A program made the position numbers and the translations under genes. Of a stretch of DNA of 64,000 nucleotides, positions 11,103 to 23,486 are shown piece by piece. Origin of the DNA: Malus domestica (lineage: Eukaryota > Streptophyta > Magnoliopsida > Rosales > Rosaceae); NCBI RefSeq assembly GCF_042453785.1, contig NC_091664.1:10637001-10701000 (forward strand), in the 5' to 3' direction. Position 1 is the first letter of the stretch, and each line of letters starts with the position of its first letter. The notes under the pieces are model-generated. The model worked only from the letters and a program-made list of their open reading frames with translations, was not told where the DNA came from and searched no databases.

Positions 11103-14100
11103 ATGGCGTGGAACGCGTTCAAGTTATGTACGGCTCTGCGCGCCCTCGGCTACGTGATGGTGCTGGTGGTTGTCGCCATAGTCGGGCTCACCTACTACGC
11201 CGTCGTTTTGGTCAATTATTTACCTAGCATCCTTAGCGGAGGCGTCAATTTCGTCATTGCCTTCCCTCTCTTGATCTTGTTCCATTTTCTGGTAATTCCC
11301 GTTTCCCCCTAAATTTTTATTTATTTTAATCAATTTTCATTCTCTAATTCAATTTAATTTACCTAGAAATTAAGAATATGCATAAATTCATATATGAATG
11401 TGTGATATGTACGAATTTGTGATAGTTTTTGTATATTAAGCTAGAAGGTTTTGCTTTATGTTTGGATTATTTGATAAAAAAACAGGACGACCCCAAGCCA
11501 ACAGGGCTCCTCGCTTTGCAAGGGCCGGGAGAACGTCTATCCTAAGCAGTCTTATCCTTGCTTTGCAAAAAGGTTGTTTCCATGAGGAATGACCTTTCTG
11601 TTGCGCCAACCTTTCTATTGGACTATTTGATAAGGGGAAAATTGGAGCAATGAAACCATGGTAAAATGCTTTGAAATTTGCTATTTATGTGTTGGAATCA
11701 AAGAGAAGCAATTGGGTAGTAAAGTTAGTGACTTGAGTTTTCTACTTTACAAGCTGGGAAAGTGACATATTTTGTGTTTGAAGTTTCTCGGAGATTTTCT
11801 TAACTACTTCAGATTAAGGGAAACGTTACTGGTAGAGGATTGTACATTGCTCTGGTCATAGTAAAATGTTTACTTTAGAAATAAAGCTTTCAGTTGGGAA
11901 ATGTTATTGTTCAACTGTAGTACAACTTATGGTCTTACCAATACCATGCATCGTGCATGTGAGGATTGAAGATTGCCTTTGTGCATATAATGTTCTCATC
12001 CACATGAGTGTAGTAAATTTCTTTGGCCACAAGGCCCGCAACAATTTAAATGTGACACATTTTACTTGGAAGTTGGAAAAAGGAATTTTAATTCGAGGTT
12101 TTAAAGATTTAGTTCCTTTTTTGGTTTTTTGAATTTTCCTATTTTGAACGCTTAAATTGAGAATGGTGATAAATTCAACTTTGCAAATTGGAAAGTATTA
12201 AGTTTGGGAAAGTTAATTTGGTTATGTAGTTGGTGATGCTGTTGTGGAGCTACTTTAATGTTGTTCTGACGGATCCTGGGCGCGTTCCACCAAATTGGAG
12301 GCCTGCAATTGATGAGGAGACGGGTGATGAAGCCCCATTGGTGGGATCAGACCAATCCACCATGGTCAGTGATCCAGCAAATCAAAAAATACGGTTTTGT
12401 CGGAAGTGCAACCACTATAAACCACCTCGTTGCCATCATTGTTCTGTTTGTGAGTACTTTTATTCCAGTTGCCTCTTTTGAAAACGTATATCTGGTGTTG
12501 GACAAAGAATGAAAGGTTCATTCTTTCCATTTATGTGTTTGTTTTAGGTGGGAGGTGTATATTGAAAATGGACCATCATTGCGTTTGGGTGGTCAACTGT
12601 GTTGGTGCACTGAATTACAAGTACTTCCTTCTCTTCTTGGTATGTTACCGCACTATGTTTGTTTAAATCTCTTGAGAGGCACAATTTACCGACTGGCAAG
12701 ATAAGCAGTAACTACTTGAATTAAATGAGATATTATTTGATGTATGACTTTGTATCTTTATTACTTTATTGCAGTTTTACACATTTCTTGAGACAACTCT
12801 TGTCACCTTATCATTATTCAAGTATTTTATGGCATTTTTTACTGAAGAGGAGATACCGGGAACATTGGGCACTGTTGCAGCTAGTTTTATCACATTTGGT
12901 AAGTTTTTAGATGATCAATTTTCTGAATTATTTTTCAATTTGACATCATCCGTATTTTCTCATATTTGCGATTTCCATTTTCAGTTTTGAACTTCGCATT
13001 TGCTTTGAGTGTTTTTGGCTTTATGATCATGCACCTATCATTGGTGGCGTCCAATACCACCACTATTGAGGTGATGGCTTTTATTATACTGAATATGATT
13101 CTATGGCTTATTCTAGTATTTCTTATATGAGATTCTTGATTTCATCAGGCATACGAGAAGAAAGCCACTACTAAATGGCAGTATGACCTTGGTCGGAAGA
13201 AAAACTTTGAACAGGTTTGATTGTTTGTTCTGTATACTTTGTTTTTTTGTTTTTTGTTTTTGTTTTTTGTTTTTGTGGTCGCTGATTGTTTGTTCTGAAT
13301 ACTTTGTTTTTTTTGTTTTAGTTTTTTGTTTTTGTGGTCGCTGTGTGTGTGTTTAATTTATATTCTAACCAATACTATAAATTCTCTGTCTTTTATGTAA
13401 GACTCTTCTAATTAATGTCAAACCATTAATCTTTGATCAGCTGTAACGTCTTATGTGACTGAGAGTGAGATACACCGCCTTATAACATATATTACCTTAT
13501 TACTGACTTGCAACTTGGTGCGATGGCAAGTGCCTTCGCCCATGAGCGGTAGGTCTTGGGTACGAGACTTGGGAGCAGCCTCTCCATAAATGGGGGTAAG
13601 GCTAGCCGACATTCACCTCTCCCAGACCCTGCGTAAAGTGGGAGCCTTGTGCACTGGGAACGACCTTTACTGACTTGCAACTCCATACGTTCCTTCTGTA
13701 ATCAGTTCCAGCGCACACTCACTTGCACATTTTATTAAAAGCAACAGCATTTGCGGGAAAACTAACCAAACTTGTACAGCATTTTGGTAATGCAATATCT
13801 GAATCCGGCTTACGTCCATGAGGATGGCCTCCCCCAACCCCTTTTTGTAGGTGTTATTCTATGATCCTCAACAAACCAGTTTGAAATTAGATCATTTTTG
13901 CAAATCCAACCCCCACAATTGACTTCAAAACCCCCACAGATGATCAGAACTGAAAGTTATACTTTGCCTGTAGAGGATAAACAGTGCTGATTTTTCCCCC
14001 AAGTTTGTGAAGAATATGTTAGAAAGTTGTACCAAAACCTAACTGAACTAGTTGTCTGATTTGCAGAAGTATACGCTGTTGCATGTAATGTTGAATTTAC

Positions 14101-14243
14101 CATTATTTTGTTAGGTGTTTGGGACGGATATGTGGTACTGGTTCATCCCTGCATATTCGGAGGAGGATTTAAGACGGATACCAGCTCTCCAGGGTATTGA
14201 TTATCCAACAAGGCCCGAGTTGAATGCACTTCAGCCATTATAA
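11103..14243 (+). CDS. DHHC-type protein S-acyltransferase (PAT)
   Basis: Seven coding exons: 11103-11291, 12230-12449, 12548-12639, 12775-12898, 12985-13070, 13149-13214, 14115-14243. They splice in frame to 301 aa, a normal size for small plant PATs (close to the Arabidopsis PAT13/PAT14 type; exact orthology not tested). Seen: two N-terminal membrane segments (about residues 15-35 and 45-70), 'DPGRVPPNW', the cysteine-rich domain starting FCRKC, the catalytic DHHC at residues 145-148, two more membrane segments, and the 'TTTIE' (TTxE) motif after the fourth. Known role: transfer of palmitate to protein cysteines at Golgi or other endomembranes, via an acyl-enzyme on the DHHC cysteine. Introns 1 and 6 carry SINEs. 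The start is the ATG opening the first membrane helix; an upstream in-frame stretch (from 10935) reads as leader. Confidence 0.93.
11478..11619 (-). mobile_element. SINE (Au-like) in PAT intron 1
   Basis: On the minus strand this reads as the 3' portion of an Au-like SINE ('GCAAAGCAAGGATAAGACTG', 'CTTGCAAAGCGAGGAGCC'), with its A/T-rich tail against the left boundary. It is bracketed by a 14-bp duplication GGATTATTTGATAA (11464-11477) / GGACTATTTGATAA (11620-11633), one mismatch. It lies antisense in the intron of the S-acyltransferase gene. Confidence 0.7.
13516..13666 (+). mobile_element. Au-like SINE in PAT intron 6
   Basis: A tRNA-derived head (GGTGCGATGGCAAGTGCC; box B-like GGTCTTGGGTACGAGAC), the conserved body 'GGGGGTAAGGCTAGCC', and the end 'GCACTGGGAACGACC' with a short T tail match the Au SINE layout. 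A perfect 16-bp duplication TTACTGACTTGCAACT flanks it (13500-13515 and 13667-13682), so the insertion is well delimited and fairly recent. Confidence 0.85.
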
Positions 14244-14735
14244 GTATTCATGGTAGCGAAAGGACAATGTTGCAGTTCTCTCCTCTTATGCACATGTATA
14301 GGGGAAGCAGAAATTTGTGTTTCTTTCGTACAAGGCTCTTTGCTCGTCAACACTGCATTGACCTGCATGCACCGGCAGCAGTTCAGATCATACTTTTGCT
14401 TGGGAGACATAATGGCTGGAAGTTAATTGAGGATTGGCTCAATTGGTGAATTTACGCGCATAGATTTTTGGTCGATACATTTTATATAGTGATGTAATGT
14501 GTGATCTCCACGAGGAACGTGAGCATTTTTCCGTACAACTTGTTCCGTTCCTAATGTCGTGTGCAGGCTTGTTGAATTGATCCTGTGAATTTCTCCACCT
14601 TGTACCAATTTCTCCTTAATCTCTTGGATTACAGAAAAGAGTAGCATCTAGATTGTCGTTTGAGTTGTGTATGAGATTTCGGATTTTACTGTTTCTTTAT
14701 GTCTAATTGAAAAATGGCTCTGCTGTGGGGAATGG

Positions 14736-14739
<4 letters not shown>
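14244..14739 (+). other. 3' UTR and downstream flank of the PAT gene
   Basis: Probable 3' untranslated region after the TAA at 14241-14243. It contains T-rich and TGTAAT-type motifs (near 14490) but no canonical AATAAA close to the stop. The short open frames at 14267-14647 have no recognisable homology. Confidence 0.5.

Positions 14740-14794
<55 letters not shown>
14740..14794. repeat. (GA)n microsatellite
   Basis: Uninterrupted AG dinucleotide repeat of about 27 units following a GGGAGGG tract. Open frames running through it (serine/leucine-rich on the minus strand) are artefacts of the repeat. Confidence 0.95.
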
Positions 14795-14797
<3 letters not shown>

Positions 14798-15091
14798 GAA
14801 TGACTGAGTTAAACTTGCTTGTGCCACATAAGCCATTCTAACATTTATTTGACAGAATAGAAATAAGCATGATACTTCTTGAGAAGAAGTTCTTGAGAAG
14901 AAGAAGAAAAAAAAAAAAAAAAAAAGAGTTTTATAGGGGCAAAGTAAGAGCAAGTATAAATTTCGGACTGACTGACGTAGATAAGCCTATTATCAATAAA
15001 AAGGGCACTTATTATGCTCCATATTATCAATTTACCCATACATGCTCCCTGTCCAATGATTAGTTTGTATGGACATGTGACATTATTAAGG

Positions 15092-15421
15092 CCTGGTTTG
15101 GTACTGAGGTGATTCTGTAAAAAAGTGGGAGCTGTTTTTGTGTTTGGTAAACATTTAGCTTCAGTTTTTTTTCACAGTTTTTGGGTGAAAAAAAGCCAAA
15201 AACAAGAAGCTGCAAAACCCAGTTTTGAAAAACTGGTTTTTTTTCACATCTGTTTTACATAAAATTTTACCAAACACTATAATACAGTTTTTTTTTTTCA
15301 AAAGCACTTTTACAAAAAAGTTTACCAAACACTCTGCTACTTTATTTCACAGCTGCTTATTCTCACAGCACAGCATAATCAGTTTTTTTTTCAAAGCACA
15401 GCAATACCAAACCAACCCTAA
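15092..15421. mobile_element. MITE-like element, about 330 bp (copy 1)
   Basis: Starts GGCCTGGTTTGGTACTGAGG and ends GCAATACCAAACCAACCC, so the ends are inverted. The body carries several 'TTACCAAACACT' and 'AGTTTTTTTTTTTC' blocks. A second copy in inverse orientation lies at 46226-46567. Ends are hAT-like, but I found no clean 8-bp duplication. Confidence 0.6.
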
Positions 15422-15489
15422 ATCTATCAAATACCGAAGGAAACTATGGCGCCTCAAAGCACTTTTTAGCAAGGTATCCTCAAAGGTGG

Positions 15490-15659
15490 GAGAAGTTTTT
15501 AGTTGTAATTGGAACACGGATGGTACACCACGTGTTTTTATGCAAGTGGTGAAAAATTTTAGTTTTTAAGTTATTAACCTTTTAACACGCATAACCCACC
15601 ATTTATACATAGACATGTGGTGTACCACCTTATATGACGGTCACACTGAAAAATCTCTC
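15490..15659. mobile_element. Mutator-type MITE (copy 2)
   Basis: Same family as 6089-6258: start GAGAAGTTTTTAGTTG, inner GGTACACCACGTG / CATGTGGTGTACCACC pair, end ACTGAAAAATCTCTC. Flanks CAAAGGTGG and CAAAGATGT agree at 7 of 9 positions, consistent with an older 9-bp duplication. Confidence 0.65.
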
Positions 15660-15668
15660 CAAAGATGT

Positions 15669-17253
15669 GGTTATCATTTTGCCAAAAGTAAACCTACTTG
15701 CACAAATTTATAGAATTCATGCTTTTAGTTGAAAGAAAGTCATTGAATTTTTTTTTTTGACTAATTGGATTATTAGTCCCCAATGATAGGGTAATTGAAA
15801 GATAGTATCTGTGGTAAAAAAAACTATGATATAAGCTCTTATGGTGAAGTCTGTTAGGATTTATGCGCAAAATTAAAAATTTTGTTAACTTTCTGTTAAT
15901 TGTTAATATGTAAGCCACACATATTAGGCTAACATGGAGTTCTCCATACACATATTAGGCTAAAACGGAATTCTTTGCTAATTGTTAGCACGGACTGGCT
16001 CGTGTACTAATAATTAACATAAAGTTGACGGAATTTTTAATTTTAGGCATAAATATTCCTAACAGACTTTATCACAGGGCTTAAATCCTATTTTTTTTTT
16101 TTTTAAGATTTTGGCTATATTTTAACTACCTTATTATGGAAACTATTAATCTAACTAAGCTTTTTTTTTTAATAAAAAACACGATATTTTAATAAATAAA
16201 CTATAAGCGTGCAGGACGTCTGCATATTAAGCAATAAACTCGGAAGAAAAAACTTCGGAACATTTAATCAAGACCCAAAGTCAAGCTCATACAACAAAAT
16301 CTTGATATCATGGGTGACTAGGAGTCAAATATTCTGTACAATCAACGGATATAATAAAAAGAAAAAAATCACTTAAGTATTCCTCCTTATTTATTAAATT
16401 TTAAGTTTGATTCTCGTCAAAAATGAAATTATTATTAACATATTATAAAATTAAACCCACTGTTTAGCTTTTAGTGTATCGTTTGTTAAAAAGGAAATAA
16501 AAAGAAAATAAAAAAGAAAAAGGCAAAAGGAAATGTGAAAAAGAAAACAATGGGCCTGGGCCGCCTGGCCTAAAAGAACAAAAGAGAGAACTTTTTGGGC
16601 AGATCACGCCATGGCCTAGCGACACGTAACAATGGCGGCAACACTTGTACGGTGACGTTTGGTGACAATACTAGAACCTTCCAGCACATCGATTGAATTC
16701 TTTGCGTCTCTCTCTTCCGCCATTGGAGTCGGTTGAGCTAGCTTATCAAAACCCAATCAACAGAGGCACCTGGAAACCCCTTTCATCGAAGCATTTGCTA
16801 CTGAGCCGATTAGGGTTTTCTGCGGTTCCGATTCAATTTCCTCCGATTTCTACTTCCTTTCCGACGAGGTACTCATTTCTTAACTTTTTTTTTTTTTTTA
16901 TTGTAGAAAAGCAATTCACATGAAAAAATGAAAAATAAAAAATGATCATCCTCTATGATTTAATTGCGATCATTGCTTTGTTTGATGATTTGTGAATTAA
17001 TACGTGATTTGGTGTAAATTGATCATTTTCTTGTTGAATTCTGACCCGATTTAGGGCTTTACTTTGCGATTTGTATAGGAAAGAAGTTTCTAGATTTAGG
17101 GTTCATGTTGCTAGTAGGGAAATGCTTATAGCTTGCTTTACAAAATTATCCGGATTAATCAAATGAATTTCAAATTTTGGTGACTCTGGATTGTGGAAAA
17201 CGCTTCATCCACTGCATGTGTTAAAGTTAGGGGTTGCCCCTTTTTTTTGTCAG
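15669..17253. other. Intergenic DNA and 5' region of the MLF-like gene
   Basis: 15669-16600 is AT-rich with a degraded SINE remnant near 16380-16500. From about 16690 to 16867 the sequence becomes pyrimidine-rich and looks like a non-coding first exon (ending ...CCGACGAG before a GTACTC donor), followed by an intron whose acceptor TTTTTTGTCAG ends at 17253. The transcription start cannot be placed from sequence alone. Confidence 0.45.
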
Positions 17254-17272
17254 GGATTATAGTAGCTAGAAA

Positions 17273-19333
17273 ATGCAGAGAGGCAGAGGTGGACCAGGTG
17301 GGAGGGGTCCTTTCTCCGACTTCAATGACCCGTTTTCCGGTTTTGGGGGCTTTGGGGGATTAGGGGGTCAGAGGAGTTTGATTTCTGACTTTTTTGGAGG
17401 AAGGGATCCTTTTGATGACCCGTTCTTCACTCGCCCATTTGGAGGTATGTCCCCGTTTGGAGGTATGTCTCCATTTGGAGGTATGCCCCCATTTCGAGGG
17501 ATGTTGGAGTCGAGTGTTTTTGGTCCAAGTGGTGCCAATTTTCCGGATATGCAGCCAAATGGGTTTATTGAGCATCAGGCTCCAGAGCCCAAGAGATCAC
17601 GGGGCCCTATCATTGAGGAGATAAACTCTGATAATGAAGACGAAGATGCTGACAATGAGAAAAAGGAAAATCCTCGAAAGCGCAGTGGACCGAGCAATGA
17701 ACCATATGTTGAGGATCCTGATGATGAAGTTGAAGGTAGATTGTTTTATTTAGTTTATTGCTGTTGGACCTTGGTAATTGTTGAATGTCTTTTTTGAGTC
17801 CAAAATATTTAGGGCTACTTTTTCCCCTTTGGTGCAGAGAGGAGCAGCAAGCAATTGCAGCATAGGGACAACTACAGCCGGTCTAATTCTATGCAAGCGC
17901 AGCCTCAAGCTCACAGCTACACGTTTCAGAGCTCCACCGTCACTTATGGTGGTGCCAATGGCGCATATTATACATCCTCCAAGACAAGGAGGATGGGGAG
18001 TGATGGGGTAAGTAGTTGTGAAAGATTCATGGCGTTCCTTTTTTACCCTCGTAGTTCTTTTTCTCATTTCCACTTTTTGTGTGGGTAGCTGGCTTTTGAA
18101 GAAAGCAAGGAAGCTGATAGTACTTCTAGGCAAGCAACTCACAGGGTATCAAGAGGGCTCCACAATAAGGTGTTTTATGATGACATGCGGATACTTATGC
18201 TGATGTCTCTTTTGCCTTTTGGATTCAAATCTTTGGTCATCAATTTCATGACGTCCAGTAGGACACTTACAGTGAGGATTCTTCTTTTAGGGCCATTCAG
18301 TTACGAGGAAGCTCAAAACGGATGGTAAGGTGGATACAATGCAGACCTTGCACAATCTTAATGAAGGTATGTGGACCTTATACACGATGCCATGTTTGTG
18401 CAACAAGGTTCTTAAGAAATTGTTTTAGTATATAGAGAGACTAACTTGGAGTATCTGATTGGTTCAATACTAGATGAGCTTTCCGGGTTTGAAGAAGCAT
18501 GGAAAGGAACTGCTAAGAAACATTTGCCTGTATTGGCTGATAAATTTGGTGGATATGAAAATATAGGTGAGTTTATATTGTTTACTAATCTGAAATCATG
18601 CATTCAGCAATGGTCAAATATCATTTTTGCGTTTTGATGTTGACCAAATGTTCTGCGTACAAAACTGGGCAACATATTTGGCGTATGAATACTGGCTGAT
18701 TTCTACTGCTTTACTTGATTAAACTGTTTGTTTACTGAATATACCACTAAGTGGGTGAGAAAGAATTCCTGGATGAATTCCTCAAGGTTCTTACAGCTTT
18801 CTAGTGCCTGTTTGTATATTATTTTCTGTCCCTTTTCAAGAGGTTTTGAGAGGTGCTTTGTCTTGTTAGTTTGCGTTGGCAACCTGGAATATATTCAGGG
18901 ATAACGAGTTGTAATTGTGCAAGTGCTACAGGTGCATACTATACCATGAACCTATTTGCATATGTTGCTCGTCTGTTCCCTTTTTATGAGGGGAGCTATT
19001 TTAGGATTTAGTTGAATGGAGGCCAACGTTAAAAATGAAAAATTATGAACTCTTATTATTGTCACAAACCAACTGGGCCCCGACATGTTTTTTTCATTTT
19101 AACCCGTAGCGGTTTTTTGTTCGTTTCTAGGAGCCGGCAGCAGCGGACATGGGCAGGCTAGTCGGCAAGGTTGGGCGCTTCCATCCAATGAGCATGTACA
19201 GAACCCCGGCAATATGATTGAAGATGCTAGAGACAAGGCGGGAGGATCTTCTCACTCAAACAAGTCTGGTAGTAGGATGAGAGCAGATGTAAAGGACACG
19301 AGTGGCTATTCCCGTGGGAGAGGAAGAGCGTAG
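17273..19333 (+). CDS. MLF (myeloid leukemia factor)-like protein
   Basis: Six coding exons: 17273-17735, 17838-18007, 18089-18169, 18291-18366, 18474-18566, 19131-19333, in frame for 361 aa. The N-terminus is Gly/Arg/Phe-rich with phenylalanine-glycine units and a tandem 'SPFGGM' repeat near residues 55-75. An acidic linker with a basic cluster (residues about 110-150) follows. The C-terminal half carries the Mlf1IP signature: 'YGGANGAYYTSSKTRR', then 'GHSVTRKLKTDGKVD', 'TLHNLNE' and 'DELSGFEEAWK'. Animal MLF proteins are nucleo-cytoplasmic adaptors; plant members are poorly characterised, so no precise role is claimed. The ATG is the first in exon 2, 19 nt after the acceptor; exon 1 is probably non-coding. 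An AATAAA at 19593 could serve for polyadenylation. Confidence 0.92.
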
Positions 19334-19902
19334 ATTCGAGCTAGCACAGTGAGTGCCTAATATGCCATCGGTCCCATTGGACTCGTGCTTTACCGCATAA
19401 TAGCGTAGTGTTTTGTTGCATATTTTGTGGTCATGGCCGAAGAACATCGGGTGTTGGTAGCGGGCATATGTTTACGGTTTAGTTTTAATTGATGCTATGT
19501 GAGATGGATATGGTTATGTAATCTTAATCGAGTCTTATCTGATGCCCATGAATCTTTGATTAAAGGGGTTCCGTAGTTCATTGATAATGGAGAATAAACA
19601 TTCACGGAGTTCCTTCTTTTGGCAAATTAATTCTGTTCTTTGTTTCGATGTGTATTTTGATGGATGGCAAATTAATTAATTGGATGATATTTAGGTACTC
19701 ACTAGTCTCTGAAATCTGACGGGTGTATCAATCAAAATGGTAAGTAAGAATACAAGTAAGGAACAATTACGTAAAATGAAACAATGGTGAGCGTAGTAGG
19801 CAGACGAACACGGAAGGTGGTCAAAGGTGGTCAAAGTGTCATGTTTAGCCTTGTAGTTTTGCAAGAAATTATTTTTTAATGAATAATGCTAGATCATATT
19901 TT
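19334..19902 (+). other. 3' flank of the MLF-like gene
   Basis: Contains the probable 3' UTR (to about 19610) and short AT-rich DNA. No further gene is visible. Confidence 0.45.
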
Positions 19903-20498
19903 ATATCATCTTCAACCGAGGAGGCCAAAGGTTCATTGGCTAAAACATAGCCCGTTTGACTAAAAACCTATCTCTAACCGAAGGGGGCTATTTTTTAGCC
20001 CCTTCAATAATTTATTATTTTATTGAATTCATACGGTTAATTGAATTAAACTATCATATTAAAATAAAGTTTTCGGATATATTTTGAGTGCTACTTGTCG
20101 CTAAATGAATAAGTCTCCGGATTTCTTATCTTTATATAATGAAAATGATGTGAAACATTGATGAAGAATTGAAATAAAATGAGGTAAGATAGTATGGAAT
20201 GGTGAAAATGATGTGAGAAATGGTGTAGGAATGACTTAGGCATTTATAGGAAAAAAATTTGTCTAAAATAATTAATAAAATTCAAATCCAACAATAACTT
20301 GACGTCAACTAGTATGGGTTTAGGCTGGTGCAAACGGGTTGGCTGGCTGGCTCCTTTTGGCCAGCCCGTTGGCCTGGTGGATGAAATATGGCCCGATAGG
20401 GCCCACAAGCCCAGCCCTCAGTTAGAGACAATTTTCGTGTCAAAACGAGCTATATTTTGGCCTATGACCCTTTGGCCGGGTCAGTTGGAGATGGCCTT
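19903..20498. mobile_element. MITE-like element, about 600 bp
   Basis: The left end (CATCTTCAACCGAGGAGGCC) and the reverse complement of the right end (CCATCTCCAACTGACCCGG) match over about 45 bp, both followed by a 'GGCCAAAGG(T/G)TCAT...AAAA.ATAGC' block. The interior is non-coding and rich in GGCC/GGGCTGGC motifs. The boundaries are approximate and no target duplication was confirmed. Confidence 0.55.
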
Positions 20499-20697
20499 AC
20501 TGCCCAATTCATACATCCAAATTATAAGACTATATTTTGAGAGAGACCAATCTTTTTATTTATCTCAAAGAGGGACACAACTTATCTATGTGACATGTGA
20601 TGTCATAGTTGTTTTCTAATTGCTTTTGCTTTTACAATTCACTCCCTCTATAATTAAAAAAATGAGTCTTTATCTCCTTATTTGTACCGTTTCTTTT

Positions 20698-20935
20698 TTT
20701 CTCCTCCTTTTATCTCTCTCTCTCTCTCTTCCATTTCCTTTCCATTTGTCTCTCTCTTTCTCTCTCTCCCCTCCTCCTTCCTTGTCTTCCCCTCTCTCTC
20801 TCATTCTTTCTCTCTATCACTCTCTCCTCCTCCTTCGTTCTTCCCTCTCCTATTTCTCTTCATACTTCTCTCTCTCTCTCTCTCTCTCCTCCATTGTTTC
20901 TTCATATTGTTTTCTATATTTAAGCGTGTTTTTTT
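20698..20935. repeat. CT-rich low-complexity tract
   Basis: Nearly pure pyrimidine on the plus strand, with CT dinucleotide runs and CTCCTC blocks. The open frames across it (Ser/Leu/Phe only) reflect composition and not a protein. Confidence 0.9.
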
Positions 20936-21136
20936 TTCTCTAAGAACGATTGAGATTTTTTATTTTTTATTTTGGTATTTTTGAAAGGATTTAGTTTTGA
21001 GGTTTTTATTGATTTGGATGCACGAATTCTGAAATGATCTTGCAAAAGTGCAAGAATTTTGAAACTAATATTTAGAAATAATGGAATTTTGAAACTGCCT
21101 TGCAGAAGTTTTAAAAAATTTGAAACTGATATTGCA

Positions 21137-23486
21137 TGACACACCCTGACCGGAGTCGAGACATGCTGGCTGACACCCGAAGGTGACGTAACCAAAAAGG
21201 AAAGTGAAGCATAAAAGTATGTATAAATTTAAACCAAAGCTAACATTTATTTAATCTAAAGTAGAGAGTGCGCAGTAGTGGGAAGAACCCATAAAACATA
21301 AGTGTTCAAAGTATAGATGACAGTACAACATAAATATAGCAGTCGAATCTAGTTAAGGTACTTATTACACCACCAGAAATAAACTCCTACATTTATTTAT
21401 GGAAATGTTAGAACTGCTAGAGATCCCTCGTACGCCACAGAGACTAACTAAGTCCTGGAAGGGCGAAAAACAGAAGGGTGAGTGGGCAAAAACAAAGGTT
21501 AAAAAAAACACATTTGTTTTCTGAACATACCAACCCCTCGTCGTAAAACATGTATATTTTCTAAAAAAATCATACTACATATAAGTATGAAATCAAATGT
21601 AAATCAACAATAATTCCATAAATACGCCAATCATAATATCTCAACCATAGCATAAGAAAAATCAGGTACTCATCAATCTATGCTAACACACGTGTTCATG
21701 CAAAGGGAATTTGGCATGAACATGACTGTGTGTAATCATAATATACGCTCTAGTACTACAATCACGTGAAGATTGGCGCTAGGTGCATCATATACTAGTC
21801 CTAGTTGCCTATTGCAACCTAGGATAGGACTGGCACCTACAATGGATCCAAGGTGAGCGTGTGGTGCGATGTGAACATACATGTAAAGCCTGGCCTTGGC
21901 CCGGGCGAGTACAACACTGGTGCAAGCATGCATGATGAGCAAGTATAATGTATGTGAACATGCCATGACAATATATAAATCTCAACTTCATAGTAGCATT
22001 TTTAAAATTAAATAAATCATGGCATATCAACATAATATAAATCCAAAAGCATTTGTAGAAACTATAAAGCTTTATATATATATAAACAAATGCCCACTCA
22101 CTGATACGTAGTCGGATCGTAGCCTCATAGCCTTGCTTGTCCACGTACCTCTTCAGGGTAATTCTCTCCTATATGAGAAACAAATATACTAATTAATTAA
22201 TTAATTAGGACATACAATAAAAGGCTAGGAAAATCCCCCATAGTTTGCTCAAATAGAGGGTTTAAATATACGAAAATATTCCACTTGCCGCCACGAGGCC
22301 GGATGTGCCCTCACGTGCCGTCAACTTACGGCCACACGCTCGCCCATGTGTTTGCATGCGTTGGCAGATTCCCAGGGAATATTCCGTCAGGTTTGATGGA
22401 ATATTCCAATAAGTCTAACGGCGTCAGAATATTTGTTAACTTTAACAGAATATTCTCCTTCTTCTCTGGTTGTCCTCCGCTGCCCGCCACCGTTTGGTTT
22501 GTCAGATTTTGGAAAAAGTCGTCGAATTTCTGGAAAATTTTTAAAACTTCATATCTTCTTCATTTCTCAACCATTTTTTATGTACTTTATAAGGAAATGA
22601 AGCTTTTGAAGAGTAGAACAAGTCTATACCTTTTGGAAGTCCAAAAGTGGACGGAAATGGACTAAAATTAGCTTGAACCCTCACACCTATTTTCAACTCC
22701 TTAAAACTGCGTGTTTTGACGTTGCCTTAGCTTCAAACTTGAACTAGAGACCTCGAGGAGTTGTGCGGATGCTTCCTAGTCTTCCAAAATCTTGTAACAC
22801 GAATGGAAAGATCATCAAGGAACCTACACTCGAGTCAAAGCTCCGAGTTGCTCCAAGTTGGAAGCTTAAAACTAGTCCATTCTAAGATCGGTTCATACAG
22901 ATGGACTCGTGGTGATGAAAGGAATACGATGGTGATAGTTTGAAGTTCGATATGTGAAGTTTGATGATGATGTATGGTTGTTACAGAAAGGAAAAAGTTA
23001 CGGTATGAAAAGAAAGAAAAAGAAGAGAGAGAGAGAATAAGTCTGATTGGACAGAAAGAAGAGAGATGTCTGATTGGGTGAAAAAGTGTGGGAAATGAAA
23101 TAATTGGTGGTGAGGTATGGGTTACCAGACATGTTTTAAAATGGAAAGAGATCAAGCTTGTACAATTTGAAAGTAGACGAAATCTAACGCACCTTATCAA
23201 AAACAATATTTGTACCACTAAATTATTAGCACACACGTGTACAATTCTATCCGTTGTTAACGCATTTTAACTAAACGTAACTTCATCGTTACAAATCCGA
23301 TTCGGGTCTAACTCGCGCTCACGCATTCATAACAACGAGTACTATTTAATTACGATAATAGGAAAAATAAATTAAAAGCCAAATAACGACGTCCACATCA
23401 GGTTCCACTTTGCCAGTAAGGGCATAAACATCATTTTACACACTCGTGAAGGAAATTACATGGAAAATTAGGGATAGGTCGTCACA
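21137..23486 (-). mobile_element. Solo LTR, Ty3/gypsy Tekay-like
   Basis: Plus-strand ends TGACACACCCTG and GGTCGTCACA match the solo LTR at 3850-5867. Flanks TTGCA (21132-21136) and TTGTA (23487-23491) agree at 4 of 5 positions. The interior shares the 'ACCCCTCGTCGTAAAACATG' and 'CGCTCTAGTACTACAATCACG' blocks with the LTRs at 24447 and 37176. There is no adjacent coding region. The surrounding DNA repeats 'GAATTTTGAAACTxxx'. Confidence 0.8.

Noticed and set aside
14648..15063. Small frames on both strands rich in Ser/Leu or Lys/Arg
   Set aside because: They read through the GA microsatellite and the A-rich tract.
20299..20984. Open frames over 100 codons, Ser/Leu/Phe-rich
   Set aside because: The first lies in a MITE-like repeat, the others in a CT low-complexity tract.
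22285..23236. Frames of 126 and 133 codons
   Set aside because: Both are inside the solo LTR 21137-23486; no recognisable domain.
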